A stretch of 64,000 bases of DNA. Origin: Nitrososphaerota archaeon. Its GTDB lineage: Archaea; Thermoproteota; Nitrososphaeria; Nitrososphaerales; Gagatemarchaeaceae. The DNA is taken from NCBI GenBank assembly GCA_027320425.1, contig DAHVLJ010000010.1, positions 1-64,000 of the forward strand, given 5' to 3'. The notes below the pieces were generated by a model. The model worked only from the letters and a program-made list of their open reading frames with translations, was not told the DNA's origin and did no database searches. The translations under genes and the position numbers were made by a program. The number at the start of each line of letters is the position of its first letter. Position 1 is the stretch's first letter. Below, piece by piece: positions 38,106 to 47,081 of this stretch.

Positions 38106-38741
38106 TTGAGACTGATGGACATGGGGCTGGACCAGCTGAACAGCCTGTTGGTCGAGATGGCGCAACTTTCGCAGTCAGCGGTCTCGGCGTCCATGGAGGC
38201 ATACAGACGAGGAGGAAAGGGGAAGGAGGTCAAACAGATGTCGGACCGCCTAAGGGCTCTCCACCGCCAAGTAAGCGACCTATCAGTGGAGATGATTGCC
38301 AGGTACCAGCCTGTCGCGTCAGATCTAAGGTTCCTCAAGGCGTGCATGGAGATCTCCTATGGCTTCTTCAGATACGGACGCTATGCTCTCGACATCGCGG
38401 AAGTGCTGCAGGTGTTCGGGGACTTGAGCAAGTGCGACCACGAGTCAGTGGTGACCACGGCCCAGAAGACGCAGGAAATGATCAGGATGAGCGTAGACGC
38501 TTTCGCAAGGAGAGACGTCGAGCTAGCTAGGAAGATACCTTCACTGGACGACGCAGTCGACTCGAGCTACAGAGACAACGTCAAGAGCACTCTCCAGGGG
38601 AAGGGAGACGTAAGATGCGCCCTCTCGTCGATGCTGATACTGAGATACCTCGAGCGCATCGCGGACCATGCCACATACATCGGGGAGATGGTCGAATACA
38701 TCTCCACCGGGGTCGAACCTGACGCCTCGCCTGGCAACTGA
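38106..38741 (+). CDS. phoU: PhoU phosphate regulator
   Basis: Duplicated PhoU motifs; immediately downstream of pstB. Confidence 0.9.
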   Translation: MRLMDMGLDQLNSLLVEMAQLSQSAVSASMEAYRRGGKGKEVKQMSDRLRALHRQVSDLSVEMIARYQPVASDLRFLKACMEISYGFFRYGRYALDIAEVLQVFGDLSKCDHESVVTTAQKTQEMIRMSVDAFARRDVELARKIPSLDDAVDSSYRDNVKSTLQGKGDVRCALSSMLILRYLERIADHATYIGEMVEYISTGVEPDASPGN

Positions 38742-38746
38742 TAACC

Positions 38747-39535
38747 TCAGAACGCGATTATCCTGGTGACCTTCCTTCCGGGGACTATCGAGACCTGGTC
38801 TTTGAGAGAGACCCTCAAGCCTTCCCTCGCGTCTGTGGTTCCATAGAGTCTCGCATCCGCGTCCCTCGTCAACGACAGGTCAATCCTGCTACCCCAGGGG
38901 ACCCTGAATCTCAGCGGATGCCCACTGCTGCCTTCGCGCTCGGTATACGTCGGGGTTATGTGGCATATCCCTACTTGATCCGCACTAAGGTCGGCGTACG
39001 CGGCGGGGTCCATCGCCTCTCCCTTGATCCTGTCGACGTAAGAGTAGTACCCTGTGGCCCCCGCCTGGGTGGTGATTACTACCCCGTCTCCGATTGCGGC
39101 GTCACTGATGCTGAGACGCGGCCCTGTCACCTTCACTCTGTACCTGAGACAGGTGCTTTCGTCCCCCCTCTGGAGGTAGACGTCGGTGAACACCTCTCCG
39201 ACCGGCTTGCCGTTCCTCAGGACGCCAAGTCTCTTGTGCGCTTCCGTCGTGAAGCTTCCAGCCTTGATCATGGCCAGCGCCCGGGGGAGCTCGTCGTACG
39301 ACGTCCGTGCCAGGTGCGCTCTCGATCCGCTGACCCCATCTGACCTGACTCCGACGAACAGCAGGGGGATGTCTTCAGTCCTACCGAACCAGCTGAACTT
39401 CCCGTCTCCGCCGACTACGATGCCGAAGTCAGCTCTAGACGAGCCTACTTCGAACCCTGCCTCCCTGACCACTTTGTCCAGCTCTTCCGGAGACACCTTC
39501 GGCGAGCCCCCATCTAACAGGAGCTTCGCTTTCAT
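38747..39535 (-). CDS. NAD kinase-like protein
   Basis: DFGIVVGGDGKFSWFGR, GDGVVITTQAGATGYYSYV (NAD kinase-type GGDG and TGST-like motifs). Confidence 0.72.
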   Translation of the reverse strand: MKAKLLLDGGSPKVSPEELDKVVREAGFEVGSSRADFGIVVGGDGKFSWFGRTEDIPLLFVGVRSDGVSGSRAHLARTSYDELPRALAMIKAGSFTTEAHKRLGVLRNGKPVGEVFTDVYLQRGDESTCLRYRVKVTGPRLSISDAAIGDGVVITTQAGATGYYSYVDRIKGEAMDPAAYADLSADQVGICHITPTYTEREGSSGHPLRFRVPWGSRIDLSLTRDADARLYGTTDAREGLRVSLKDQVSIVPGRKVTRIIAF

Positions 39536-40392
39536 CTGCCCTCCCCCTTGCCCACGAACTCCAATATGCTCCCTTCGCCGATGTCTCTTACTCCCGTCTC
39601 GATGAACTTGGTGGCTCTAGACCTCGCTTCGTCCTCGGATGGAGTCGAAACTCCGAGCTTCTCCATCATCTTGAGCGAATTCTCTACCGCGTACCCCTTG
39701 AAGTGATTGTTGAAGTAGCCGTATGTCTTCTTCACTTGGGACGCTACTTCCCTGACTTTCGGGACCCAGCCGTCCAACTCCTTGTCATTGTACCTGTAGT
39801 TGTACCAGGGTCTGCTCCCCCTTCCATGCCACCGTATGAATGCGAAGTCAGCCGTCACCACCGTGTCGGGCGGGAGCAAAGGCTCATCGACAATAACGTT
39901 GGAGACGTTCCTTCCTCTCAGGAACGACCAGACGTCGTCACGGAGCCATGAAGGATGCCTGAACTCTACAGCGAACATTAGGTCGTCAGGGGCTGCGCCA
40001 AGAAACCGCTTGAGCTTCTCAAAGTCGGTTTGATAGGAGTAGCTCGGCGGCAGCTGGATCAGTATCGGCCCGAGCTTCCCTGAGGCCATAAGGGGCTTCA
40101 ATAAGCCAAGGAACCTGACCAGGTCCGCTTCCGTTCCGCGGTCGAGGTCTAGCTTCTTCTCATGGGTCAGGAGCCTGGGCAGCTTGACTGAGAACACGAA
40201 GCCGTCCGGGGCGTATCTTGCCCACCCCAGCACCATCCCCTTCGACGGGTAGGCATAGAACGAGGAGTCCACTTCGACCGTCTGGAACAGCTTTGAGTAG
40301 TAAGCGAGCTTGTTGGTCGTAGTGTTGGGGTAGAACACCCCTGTCCACTCGTTGTACGACCACCCCGAGGTGCCTACGAGTAGCTCGGTCAA
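39532..40392 (-). CDS. DUF72 family protein
   Basis: LLVGTSGWSYNEWTGVFYP, YYSKLFQTVEVDSSFYAYPS, AVEFRHPSW, YGYFNNHFKGYA. Confidence 0.93.
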   Translation of the reverse strand: MTELLVGTSGWSYNEWTGVFYPNTTTNKLAYYSKLFQTVEVDSSFYAYPSKGMVLGWARYAPDGFVFSVKLPRLLTHEKKLDLDRGTEADLVRFLGLLKPLMASGKLGPILIQLPPSYSYQTDFEKLKRFLGAAPDDLMFAVEFRHPSWLRDDVWSFLRGRNVSNVIVDEPLLPPDTVVTADFAFIRWHGRGSRPWYNYRYNDKELDGWVPKVREVASQVKKTYGYFNNHFKGYAVENSLKMMEKLGVSTPSEDEARSRATKFIETGVRDIGEGSILEFVGKGEGR

Positions 40393-40439
40393 CGCTTCTT
40401 GCCGAACCGGGTTCTCGATTTAAGTCTGGAGATAGGCGC

Positions 40440-41186
40440 TCAGATGACGGGCATCCACCCTGGTTTGGTGGACCAGGTCGCGATGGCGTCGTGGGCGTGA
40501 ATTGACTCGAAGCACCTTCCGCTTATGTAAACGGCGTCCGGGAACCTCTTCACACACTCTCGTACGAGGTCTTCTGCGAACCTCGGGTTCGCCTGCGCTT
40601 CAAGTATCTTCTTGGCTTCTTCCAGCCTCTTCATGTGTTCCTTCGGCTTGGCTGAGAAGCATTCGTTGACTTTCTCGACTACTTTCATCGAATCAAGTAC
40701 TTTCTCACTCTTGATCACCAGCGTCATCTGGGCCCTCTGCATATGGCCGATGCCGATCATCTTCTTTGAACAGGGGCACGCTGTCATCCCGTCGACCACA
40801 TAGCGGTAAGTGATGGCGCCACGTTCTGTCGCTCTCATCGAGACCTTGGCGAACTGGTCTCCGTGGGGTATCTCGAAGGTCGCCGTCACACTGGACCCTG
40901 GCTGGGTCCGGTTCACTTCTGCACAGATCCACCTGAGCCACTGCTCCACTCTCTCCGCCTTCTTCCCGTTCGCAGCCTTGACGAGGCGGCTCATGTGCAC
41001 TCCTCTGTGGAGGCCCGTCGACGTCTGGACGGTCAACTCGATCGGCATCGTGACGTTCCCCGCCGAGCCCCACACCCTGTAGTTGGCTATGCCGGCGTCA
41101 ACCGGTAGCCTAGAGGTCTCTGACTGGACGTCCGCCGTCGCATCTATGTACGTTACGGCGTCTTCCGTTGCCCCATCCCGTCCCAA
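40440..41186 (-). CDS. mptA: GTP cyclohydrolase MptA / FolE2-type
   Basis: RGVHMSRL, GAITYRYVVDGMTACPCSKKMIGIGHMQRA. Confidence 0.93.
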   Translation of the reverse strand: MGRDGATEDAVTYIDATADVQSETSRLPVDAGIANYRVWGSAGNVTMPIELTVQTSTGLHRGVHMSRLVKAANGKKAERVEQWLRWICAEVNRTQPGSSVTATFEIPHGDQFAKVSMRATERGAITYRYVVDGMTACPCSKKMIGIGHMQRAQMTLVIKSEKVLDSMKVVEKVNECFSAKPKEHMKRLEEAKKILEAQANPRFAEDLVRECVKRFPDAVYISGRCFESIHAHDAIATWSTKPGWMPVI

Positions 41187-41210
41187 GGAGTTTGAGCGCC
41201 ATAACTCTCC

Positions 41211-41843
41211 TTAAGTAATTTTCCTTGGTCCTACAGAGAGGGGGTCCTGAACCCTTGCGTTGACGAACGAGCTTGCCCTGGCCTGGCAGCCGGGGCATCT
41301 CCAGCAGTGGGAGGGCCCGTCCCGGTGGCAGCTCCACGTGAGCTCCAGTGGCACCCCGAGGGAAGCTGCGAGCTTCACCACCTCGGCTTTCCTCTTCGCC
41401 TTCAACGGCCTGATTATCTCGAACCTCTTTTTCCTCAACAGAGCGGAGCCCGCGGAGAGGGCACCCCGGAGGAGCGTGAAGAACTCTGAGCTTACATCCT
41501 CGAAGACTTCGCTGTCGTCCTTGTTGTGCCCGCCCACGACGGCAGATGCGCCGACTTCCTCGGCATACGACGCAGCGAAGGAGTAGAAAATGGAGTTTCT
41601 TAGGGGTATGTAGGTCGGGGGGAGCCCCCCGAACTTCGCTCCCCGGATGTCGCCTGCCTCCCTGAGGTCGGGGAGCCTTACCCTTCTGTGTTCTGTAACT
41701 CCGGCGAAGTCAGCTATCGCCTTCGCGGACTCCAGTTCCCGGTCCGCTATCCCGTGGTATTCGAAGGTCAGGGCTCTGACCGAGTACCTTCCCTGACAGA
41801 GAAAGAGCGCCGTAGCGGAATCTATGCCGCCGGACAGGAGCAC
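41211..41843 (-). CDS. queC: 7-cyano-7-deazaguanine synthase
   Basis: LLSGGIDSATALFLC PP-loop, SCHRDGPSHCWRCPGCQAR zinc motif. Confidence 0.92.
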   Translation of the reverse strand: MLLSGGIDSATALFLCQGRYSVRALTFEYHGIADRELESAKAIADFAGVTEHRRVRLPDLREAGDIRGAKFGGLPPTYIPLRNSIFYSFAASYAEEVGASAVVGGHNKDDSEVFEDVSSEFFTLLRGALSAGSALLRKKRFEIIRPLKAKRKAEVVKLAASLGVPLELTWSCHRDGPSHCWRCPGCQARASSFVNARVQDPLSVGPRKIT

Positions 41844-42706
41844 TATGGCTTCTTTCGTGCGCGGTTGGCACCGTCCCCATGAAGCTTTGCAAGTATGTGG
41901 CTCCCCTTGTTGAGCCCCTCATACACGTAGACGCCCACAGAAGTCACGTTGGATGGCATCTCTGGCGCGACCCTGGTGAGTACCTCCCTGGCGAGGTTCT
42001 CCACCGTAGCCTCTCCCTTCATCAGGACTGCGGTCTGCTTTGGCGCCTTGATCGCAAATTCTCCGTGGACTGTCTCAAACCTGAGCGAGACTGCCCTGGG
42101 GCCGACCGACGTGACATACTTTTCGTTGATGAATAACTTGTGGTCCAAGCTCTTCACGGCGTCTTTCACGATTTGCTTCGCCCTCGCGAAATCGACCACC
42201 ATCCCCTCGATTGGCTTCCCGATCACCTCTACAAGGACGCTGGACGTGTGCCCGTGCATGACCGAACACTTCTCTGTCTTCGGGAGGATGTGGGCATAGT
42301 CGAAGTTGAAGGAAGGGTCATCGAGGAAAATGGTCTGGAGGTCCCCCTCCTCGCCAAGGCCAAGCACCCGGATGCCGTGGTCGAACCTGTCGCTCCTATG
42401 CGAATCCTTCCTTACGATGACGCAGTCTACCTTTGACGCAAGGAGCCGCTTCAGCTGAAGCCTATCGAAACCAGGCTCGACGAAGACGTACGCGTTGTTC
42501 ACTCGGAAGTCTGCTCGTATTCCACGTGCGAGCGGGACAGGCACGTTCTCTCTATAGCCTACGCCCAATGAGTCCAACAGGTCGGCGACCAGCTGATGGA
42601 TGGCAGTCCTGGCCGAACCGCTCTTTACCCTGTATGCCCTTTCATACGCTCCCTCGTCCAGCCGGTTCAGCCTAGGTGCGAGCTTCATGAGGAGCTGTTC
42701 GCTCAT
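41843..42706 (-). CDS. queD: QueD/6-pyruvoyl-tetrahydropterin synthase homologue with extra N-terminal domain
   Basis: FNFDYAHILPKTEKCSVMHGHTSSVLVEV, VVDFARAKQIVKDAVKSLDHKLFIN; about 125 additional N-terminal residues. Confidence 0.85.
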   Translation of the reverse strand: MSEQLLMKLAPRLNRLDEGAYERAYRVKSGSARTAIHQLVADLLDSLGVGYRENVPVPLARGIRADFRVNNAYVFVEPGFDRLQLKRLLASKVDCVIVRKDSHRSDRFDHGIRVLGLGEEGDLQTIFLDDPSFNFDYAHILPKTEKCSVMHGHTSSVLVEVIGKPIEGMVVDFARAKQIVKDAVKSLDHKLFINEKYVTSVGPRAVSLRFETVHGEFAIKAPKQTAVLMKGEATVENLAREVLTRVAPEMPSNVTSVGVYVYEGLNKGSHILAKLHGDGANRARKKP

Positions 42707-42773
42707 TCCAGACTCAGCCTTCCATGGACTCGTTTAAGGGATTTGGAAAGCGAGGAGTACCATTGAACAATGG

Positions 42774-42860
42774 TGCGGCCTGCGGGATTCGAACCCGCGC
42801 AAGTGGCTGTCTCCTCGCGTGAATGGGAAGCCACTATCCTAACCACTGGATCAAGGCCGC
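42774..42860 (-). tRNA. tRNA-Gly(CCC) with canonical 37/38 15-nt intron (42809-42823); CCA encoded at 42771-42773
   Basis: GCGGCCT/AGGCCGC acceptor; GTGGC TTCCCA[intron]A GCCAC; BHB drawn. Confidence 0.92.
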
Positions 42861-44488
42861 AGAGCTCGGTCTAGCTGCTCACTCTTGGGCTGGTCGGTCA
42901 AACCTTCCCTTAATGAGAATTTCTCGAAACCAGCGGTCGCCCGCGGGGTGTCTCCCGACGGACGAGGCGACTCCGGGGTGGTCAGGACGCCGTGAGACAC
43001 GAGCCCGGAACCCGTCGACGCCCTTGCGATGCCAGGCGCCGGCCGGGGCTTTGGCGCTTCAATGCTCTTCAGTTCCCTTCGCCTTACTCTTACTATCCAC
43101 GAGATTGGCAGGGCAATGCCCACAACTGCGACCAGTAGTGCGCCCACGGCCAAGCTGCTACCGACATAACTCGCCCACAGGCTGTCGAAGTTCCCCTTCA
43201 CGAAGTTCGGTACGACGTAAGTGAGGAACGGAGACACGTCAAAGTTGGTCAGAGGCGGCACGGCGGTGACGAAGGCGGCCATCCCGTTGATTAGTGCGCC
43301 GACTCCATACACGCCATAGATGAGCACTTCTCTCCGTCCTCTGACCTGCTCGATTATGTACCCTGACGGGACCAAGAGGAAAGGGATCCCTGCGACCAAG
43401 AACCTCGGCCCGAAGGAAAGTCCCCCTTGGGGGTCGTACCAGGCGGAATACGGAAGGAGCACTCCGAGAAACACTGCAAGCATGAGGAGCATCTCCCTTC
43501 TGGCTCCCTTCGACCTGATTCCGTCCACGAACCCTAGGACCCCCAGAACTGCGAACGGCGCGAACGCGAACACGCCCCGGGAGAGGCTGACGAGGTTCAA
43601 GGAAAGGCCGTAGAGCAAAGGCGTAGAGAACTCGCCAAGAAGGGACCTGCCCAGATAAGCACCCTCTGTCGTCATGAAAGGGTTGCCGAAGATCGCATGA
43701 TTGTAGAGTGCTATGGCGGCGGCCCCCGGGAGGGCCCCCAGCAACAGGGCACCTGCTGAAGCGAGCGTCGCCCGCCACTTTCTTCCCTTTCGGATGAGGA
43801 TGAAGCCGAGCAAGATGGGTGTGATTATAGCGTTGACGTAGTCCACCGTAAACGCCGCGCCAACGGCAAGGCCCGAGGCTATCAGGAGGAGGTTGCCATT
43901 ATCTGTTCGGTTGGCTCTGATCGCAAAGTAGATGGCTGAGAGGACAAAAAGAGCGGAGACGTCGCTCTGGAAGAAGTAGGTCGCGAACGGCCAGCAGACG
44001 GTGGAGAAGGCGAAAGCCAGGCCCACGAAGATGGAGGTGGAGCGCCTGAAGTACAGGTCGCATATCTTGTATACCACATATGCCGCGAGAGCGCCAGCCA
44101 GAGACACGAAGGTCTCAGTCAGCAGGAGCACCGGCCCGTAAGCGGTGTAGCCGCCGGCGAGCGTGAACGCCAGGGCTGCGAAAGGGAGAGCGAAGAACGC
44201 CGTCCCGGGGGCAAGGGCGGAATAGTTCTGACCTCCGTAATGGAAGTCGTCCACTGACCATGGCGGCACGCTGCTCGCATGTCCGAGGGCGACCGAGCGC
44301 TGGCTGAACAGGGCGTAGTCAAGCTGTGTCAAGGACGTTGCGTGATCGGTTGCCCAGAACGCATTGACGCTTACTGCAAAAGTGACGAAGACTAGGATGA
44401 AGAGGAGGAGACCGTCCGTGACGTGCCTTCGTACCGCGCCTTCGGGGCCGGGTTTCATCTGGGAGCGCCGAGACGAAAGTACCGCCAT
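42851..44488 (-). CDS. Polytopic membrane protein, glycosyltransferase-39/PMT-like
   Basis: About 10 hydrophobic segments; DYALFSQRSVALGH, YFFQSDVSALFVLSAIYFA. Confidence 0.7.
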   Translation of the reverse strand: MAVLSSRRSQMKPGPEGAVRRHVTDGLLLFILVFVTFAVSVNAFWATDHATSLTQLDYALFSQRSVALGHASSVPPWSVDDFHYGGQNYSALAPGTAFFALPFAALAFTLAGGYTAYGPVLLLTETFVSLAGALAAYVVYKICDLYFRRSTSIFVGLAFAFSTVCWPFATYFFQSDVSALFVLSAIYFAIRANRTDNGNLLLIASGLAVGAAFTVDYVNAIITPILLGFILIRKGRKWRATLASAGALLLGALPGAAAIALYNHAIFGNPFMTTEGAYLGRSLLGEFSTPLLYGLSLNLVSLSRGVFAFAPFAVLGVLGFVDGIRSKGARREMLLMLAVFLGVLLPYSAWYDPQGGLSFGPRFLVAGIPFLLVPSGYIIEQVRGRREVLIYGVYGVGALINGMAAFVTAVPPLTNFDVSPFLTYVVPNFVKGNFDSLWASYVGSSLAVGALLVAVVGIALPISWIVRVRRRELKSIEAPKPRPAPGIARASTGSGLVSHGVLTTPESPRPSGDTPRATAGFEKFSLREGLTDQPKSEQLDRALRP

Positions 44489-44523
44489 GCGACTTTAAGC
44501 GTTGACGGGATGTAGTGACGCCT

Positions 44524-44988
44524 CTACTCGGAGATGGCTTTCAGGGCCTCGATTGCTTCGGAAATGTGCTGTTTCGGCTTCAGCTGTGACGAGAAGACGT
44601 GCCTGACCGTTCCCTGCTTGTCAATCACATATGTAACCCGGCCGGGGATAAGTCCGAAGGATGACTTCGCTCCGTATGCGGCCCTGACGGTCCCGCCGGA
44701 GTCTTCGAGTAGGGGGAACCTGGCCCCGCACTGCAGGGCGAAGCTGCCGTGCGTCTCCGCCGAGTCTGAGCTCACCCCTAGGACTTCGGCCCCCATATCG
44801 AGCAGGGCTTGGTAGTTCTCGCTGAACGCCCTGGTCTCGGTGGTGCAGCCTGCGGTGAAGTCCTTCGGATAGAAGTAGATCACGACATTCTTCGAGCCCG
44901 CGTAGTCGTGCAGTGACACCATGTGGCCATCCTGCCCACGGAGCGTAAAGTCTGGGGCCTTGTCCCCTACCTTGACAGATCCACCCAT
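44524..44988 (-). CDS. Peroxiredoxin (BCP type)
   Basis: VGDKAPDFTLRGQDG, VIYFYPKDFTAGCTTETRAF. Confidence 0.95.
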   Translation of the reverse strand: MGGSVKVGDKAPDFTLRGQDGHMVSLHDYAGSKNVVIYFYPKDFTAGCTTETRAFSENYQALLDMGAEVLGVSSDSAETHGSFALQCGARFPLLEDSGGTVRAAYGAKSSFGLIPGRVTYVIDKQGTVRHVFSSQLKPKQHISEAIEALKAISE

Positions 44989-44997
44989 CCGACCGCA

Positions 44998-45333
44998 CTA
45001 TGTCCCTTCGGTAATCTTCTTGAGCGTTAGAGAGCCGTTGCGTATGTCGAGGTCGTAGATCTCATTGACATCGAGCCGAATGCCAAGCATGTCATACTCA
45101 GACTCGGTCAGTGTCATGACTACCTTGGAGAAGCCGATCTCTCGCATCTGAGGCATGAGTCCCATCGACTGCAGCTGTGAGATCATTCCCTGTACCACCC
45201 TGGCTTCGTCATTCGCTGGGAACATCTCTGGTCTGCGGGCGTCTCTGACCTCCACCAGCTCAATCTGCTTCGCCGGCAAGCCTGTAAGCGGGTCTGTCAC
45301 GCCACTGATCCTGTTTACCTTGACTCTCCCCAA
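44998..45333 (-). CDS. Conserved hypothetical archaeal protein
   Basis: 111-aa ORF, GVTDPLTGLPAKQIELVEV...; coding-like composition. Confidence 0.6.
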   Translation of the reverse strand: MGRVKVNRISGVTDPLTGLPAKQIELVEVRDARRPEMFPANDEARVVQGMISQLQSMGLMPQMREIGFSKVVMTLTESEYDMLGIRLDVNEIYDLDIRNGSLTLKKITEGT

Positions 45334-45411
45334 TCCGTGGCTCGCTCCATCTTCGCGGGTATAAACTAAGCGTCTCCGGTTTGAGGCAGACCTGCTCCGT
45401 GTTAGCCGCGG

Positions 45412-45879
45412 CTATGCCGGAGCGTCGGTGTTCGGTTGGGTCTGCTCAGGCGCAGTGCCTTCCGTTCCCTCAGCGAGCGCTGCTTCGCCCTGAGCCCCTT
45501 CGTTCGCCATTATCGCTTCCACATCCTCCGGTGAAAGTATCCTGGACATGGAGAGGTTGACTAGAGAATTGGCAGAGGCGTCGCCCGAAAGGCGGCCTAT
45601 CCGCCCTCTGAGCTGTCGCCACTTCAGCTTTGTATTCCCGCTTTTTGATGTGTAGATGATGCCCAGAACGTCCTTCGCGTTGATGAACGTGATGTCCCGG
45701 ATCTTCTTGAGGTCCACCTTATCGACGGCTTCGACGTAGATGGAGCCTGTGTCTCCTGCCTTCTCCGGAAACACCTCGGGGTCGCGTAGATAGGACTCGG
45801 GGATGAAGCTTCGGCAAGTGCTCCCGATAAGGAACCTTCTGAAACCCTCCAGATTGCACGTAAGATCTAGCTCGACCAC
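45412..45879 (-). CDS. Conserved hypothetical archaeal protein
   Basis: MVELDLTCNLEGFRRFLIGSTCRSFIPESY..., acidic Ala/Glu-rich tail. Confidence 0.65.
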   Translation of the reverse strand: MVELDLTCNLEGFRRFLIGSTCRSFIPESYLRDPEVFPEKAGDTGSIYVEAVDKVDLKKIRDITFINAKDVLGIIYTSKSGNTKLKWRQLRGRIGRLSGDASANSLVNLSMSRILSPEDVEAIMANEGAQGEAALAEGTEGTAPEQTQPNTDAPA

Positions 45880-46089
45880 GACCGGGCGCCTGAAACCGCG
45901 CCGCGCCCCTCTGGTTATAAAATGATTCCCGTCTCATGGGACAGGGGAGGCCGAAAAGCCTAAGGTGTCTGTTGAAGCATTGTGCCTCTGGGTAATGACC
46001 GGAAACAGCCGTCTGACACTAGATGAGGACGATTTTGAGTCGGGAACCCGCTTCTCAAGGGCAGGGGACTGCAGATCGGCCAGCGCCCG

Positions 46090-46650
46090 ATGAGGTTCCT
46101 GGTCCGGCTGAAGGCCACGGGGGTCCCCACTGAACGCCTTACCGCGGCGGTTCGAGCCATCGCCGGTACCCTCGGAGCAGATCCGCGGAACCCTAAGTGG
46201 ACTTCCTATGGCGCATTGGAACTGGACGTGTTCTGCAAAGAGAAGGATGACTTCCTACTTTTCTTAGCCGCAGTTGAGCCGTTGGCCAAGGTCGAGTTCA
46301 CGAGGGACCTCAACGTCCCGTTGCCATACCGGCCGGAAGATGCGCTGTACTCCGAGGCGAGGGAGCTGTTCAACGCTGAGCGTTACTGGGAGTGCCATGA
46401 AGTGTTGGAAGGGGTGTGGAAGACGAAGCAAGGGGATGAGAAGAGGCTGTTGCAGGGAGTGATCCTCGTTTGTGCGGCTTTCGTCCATCATCAAAGGAAC
46501 GAAGGTAAGGTGGCCATGGGCGTCTTGTTGCGGTCTCAGCCTCTGTTGCAATCCTCCCGCGCTGAAGTGGCGGGCATCGACCTACCCCGCCTTAGGCTGG
46601 ATGTCCAGACGATCTCAGATAGCGGTATGTTCAGGAACTTCAGGGTCTAG
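46090..46650 (+). CDS. DUF309 domain protein
   Basis: EARELFNAERYWECHEVLEGVWKTKQGDEKRLLQGVILVCAAFVHHQR. Confidence 0.85.
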   Translation: MRFLVRLKATGVPTERLTAAVRAIAGTLGADPRNPKWTSYGALELDVFCKEKDDFLLFLAAVEPLAKVEFTRDLNVPLPYRPEDALYSEARELFNAERYWECHEVLEGVWKTKQGDEKRLLQGVILVCAAFVHHQRNEGKVAMGVLLRSQPLLQSSRAEVAGIDLPRLRLDVQTISDSGMFRNFRV

Positions 46651-47081
46651 CCGAAGACGGGGAGGTTCATCGGGTTCGCCTGCTCTGAGATTCCGGTTCC
46701 TCCTCGGGCAGCAAGGATGTTGGCCATGCACCCAACCGCTCCTAACACGGCGCCCGCTGCTCCGACGAGGATCCAGCTTGCCGGATATGGGTATCCGTAG
46801 TAGGCCCATGCGGAAACAGCCATCAGCGCTGAAGCTGCGGCCGTCAACACCGCGCCCACCCTGTAAGCCACGACGGCTCCCCATAGTCCAAGCATGCCGT
46901 CGGCGAAGAGGGTGATGGCAAGCACGATGAGCGCATCTCCGTAGAGAGGGCTCAGCTGCAACCCTGGGCACCCGGTCAGTGGACAGGAAGAAGGGACCGA
47001 TGTCAGAGACAGGAAATAGCCAACCCAGACAGCTTCCAAAAGAGACGCCCCGCCAGCCACCCTGCGGACGGCCGACGTCAT
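46647..47081 (-). CDS. Hypothetical membrane protein (4 TM)
   Basis: Hydrophobic segments; stop overlaps end of convergent DUF309 gene. Confidence 0.6.
   Translation of the reverse strand: MTSAVRRVAGGASLLEAVWVGYFLSLTSVPSSCPLTGCPGLQLSPLYGDALIVLAITLFADGMLGLWGAVVAYRVGAVLTAAASALMAVSAWAYYGYPYPASWILVGAAGAVLGAVGCMANILAARGGTGISEQANPMNLPVFG

Noticed and set aside
44998-45879. Possible arcadin/cytoskeleton-related pair of hypothetical proteins
   Set aside because: Only a vague resemblance recalled for the first ORF; no crenactin-like gene in the window, so not claimed
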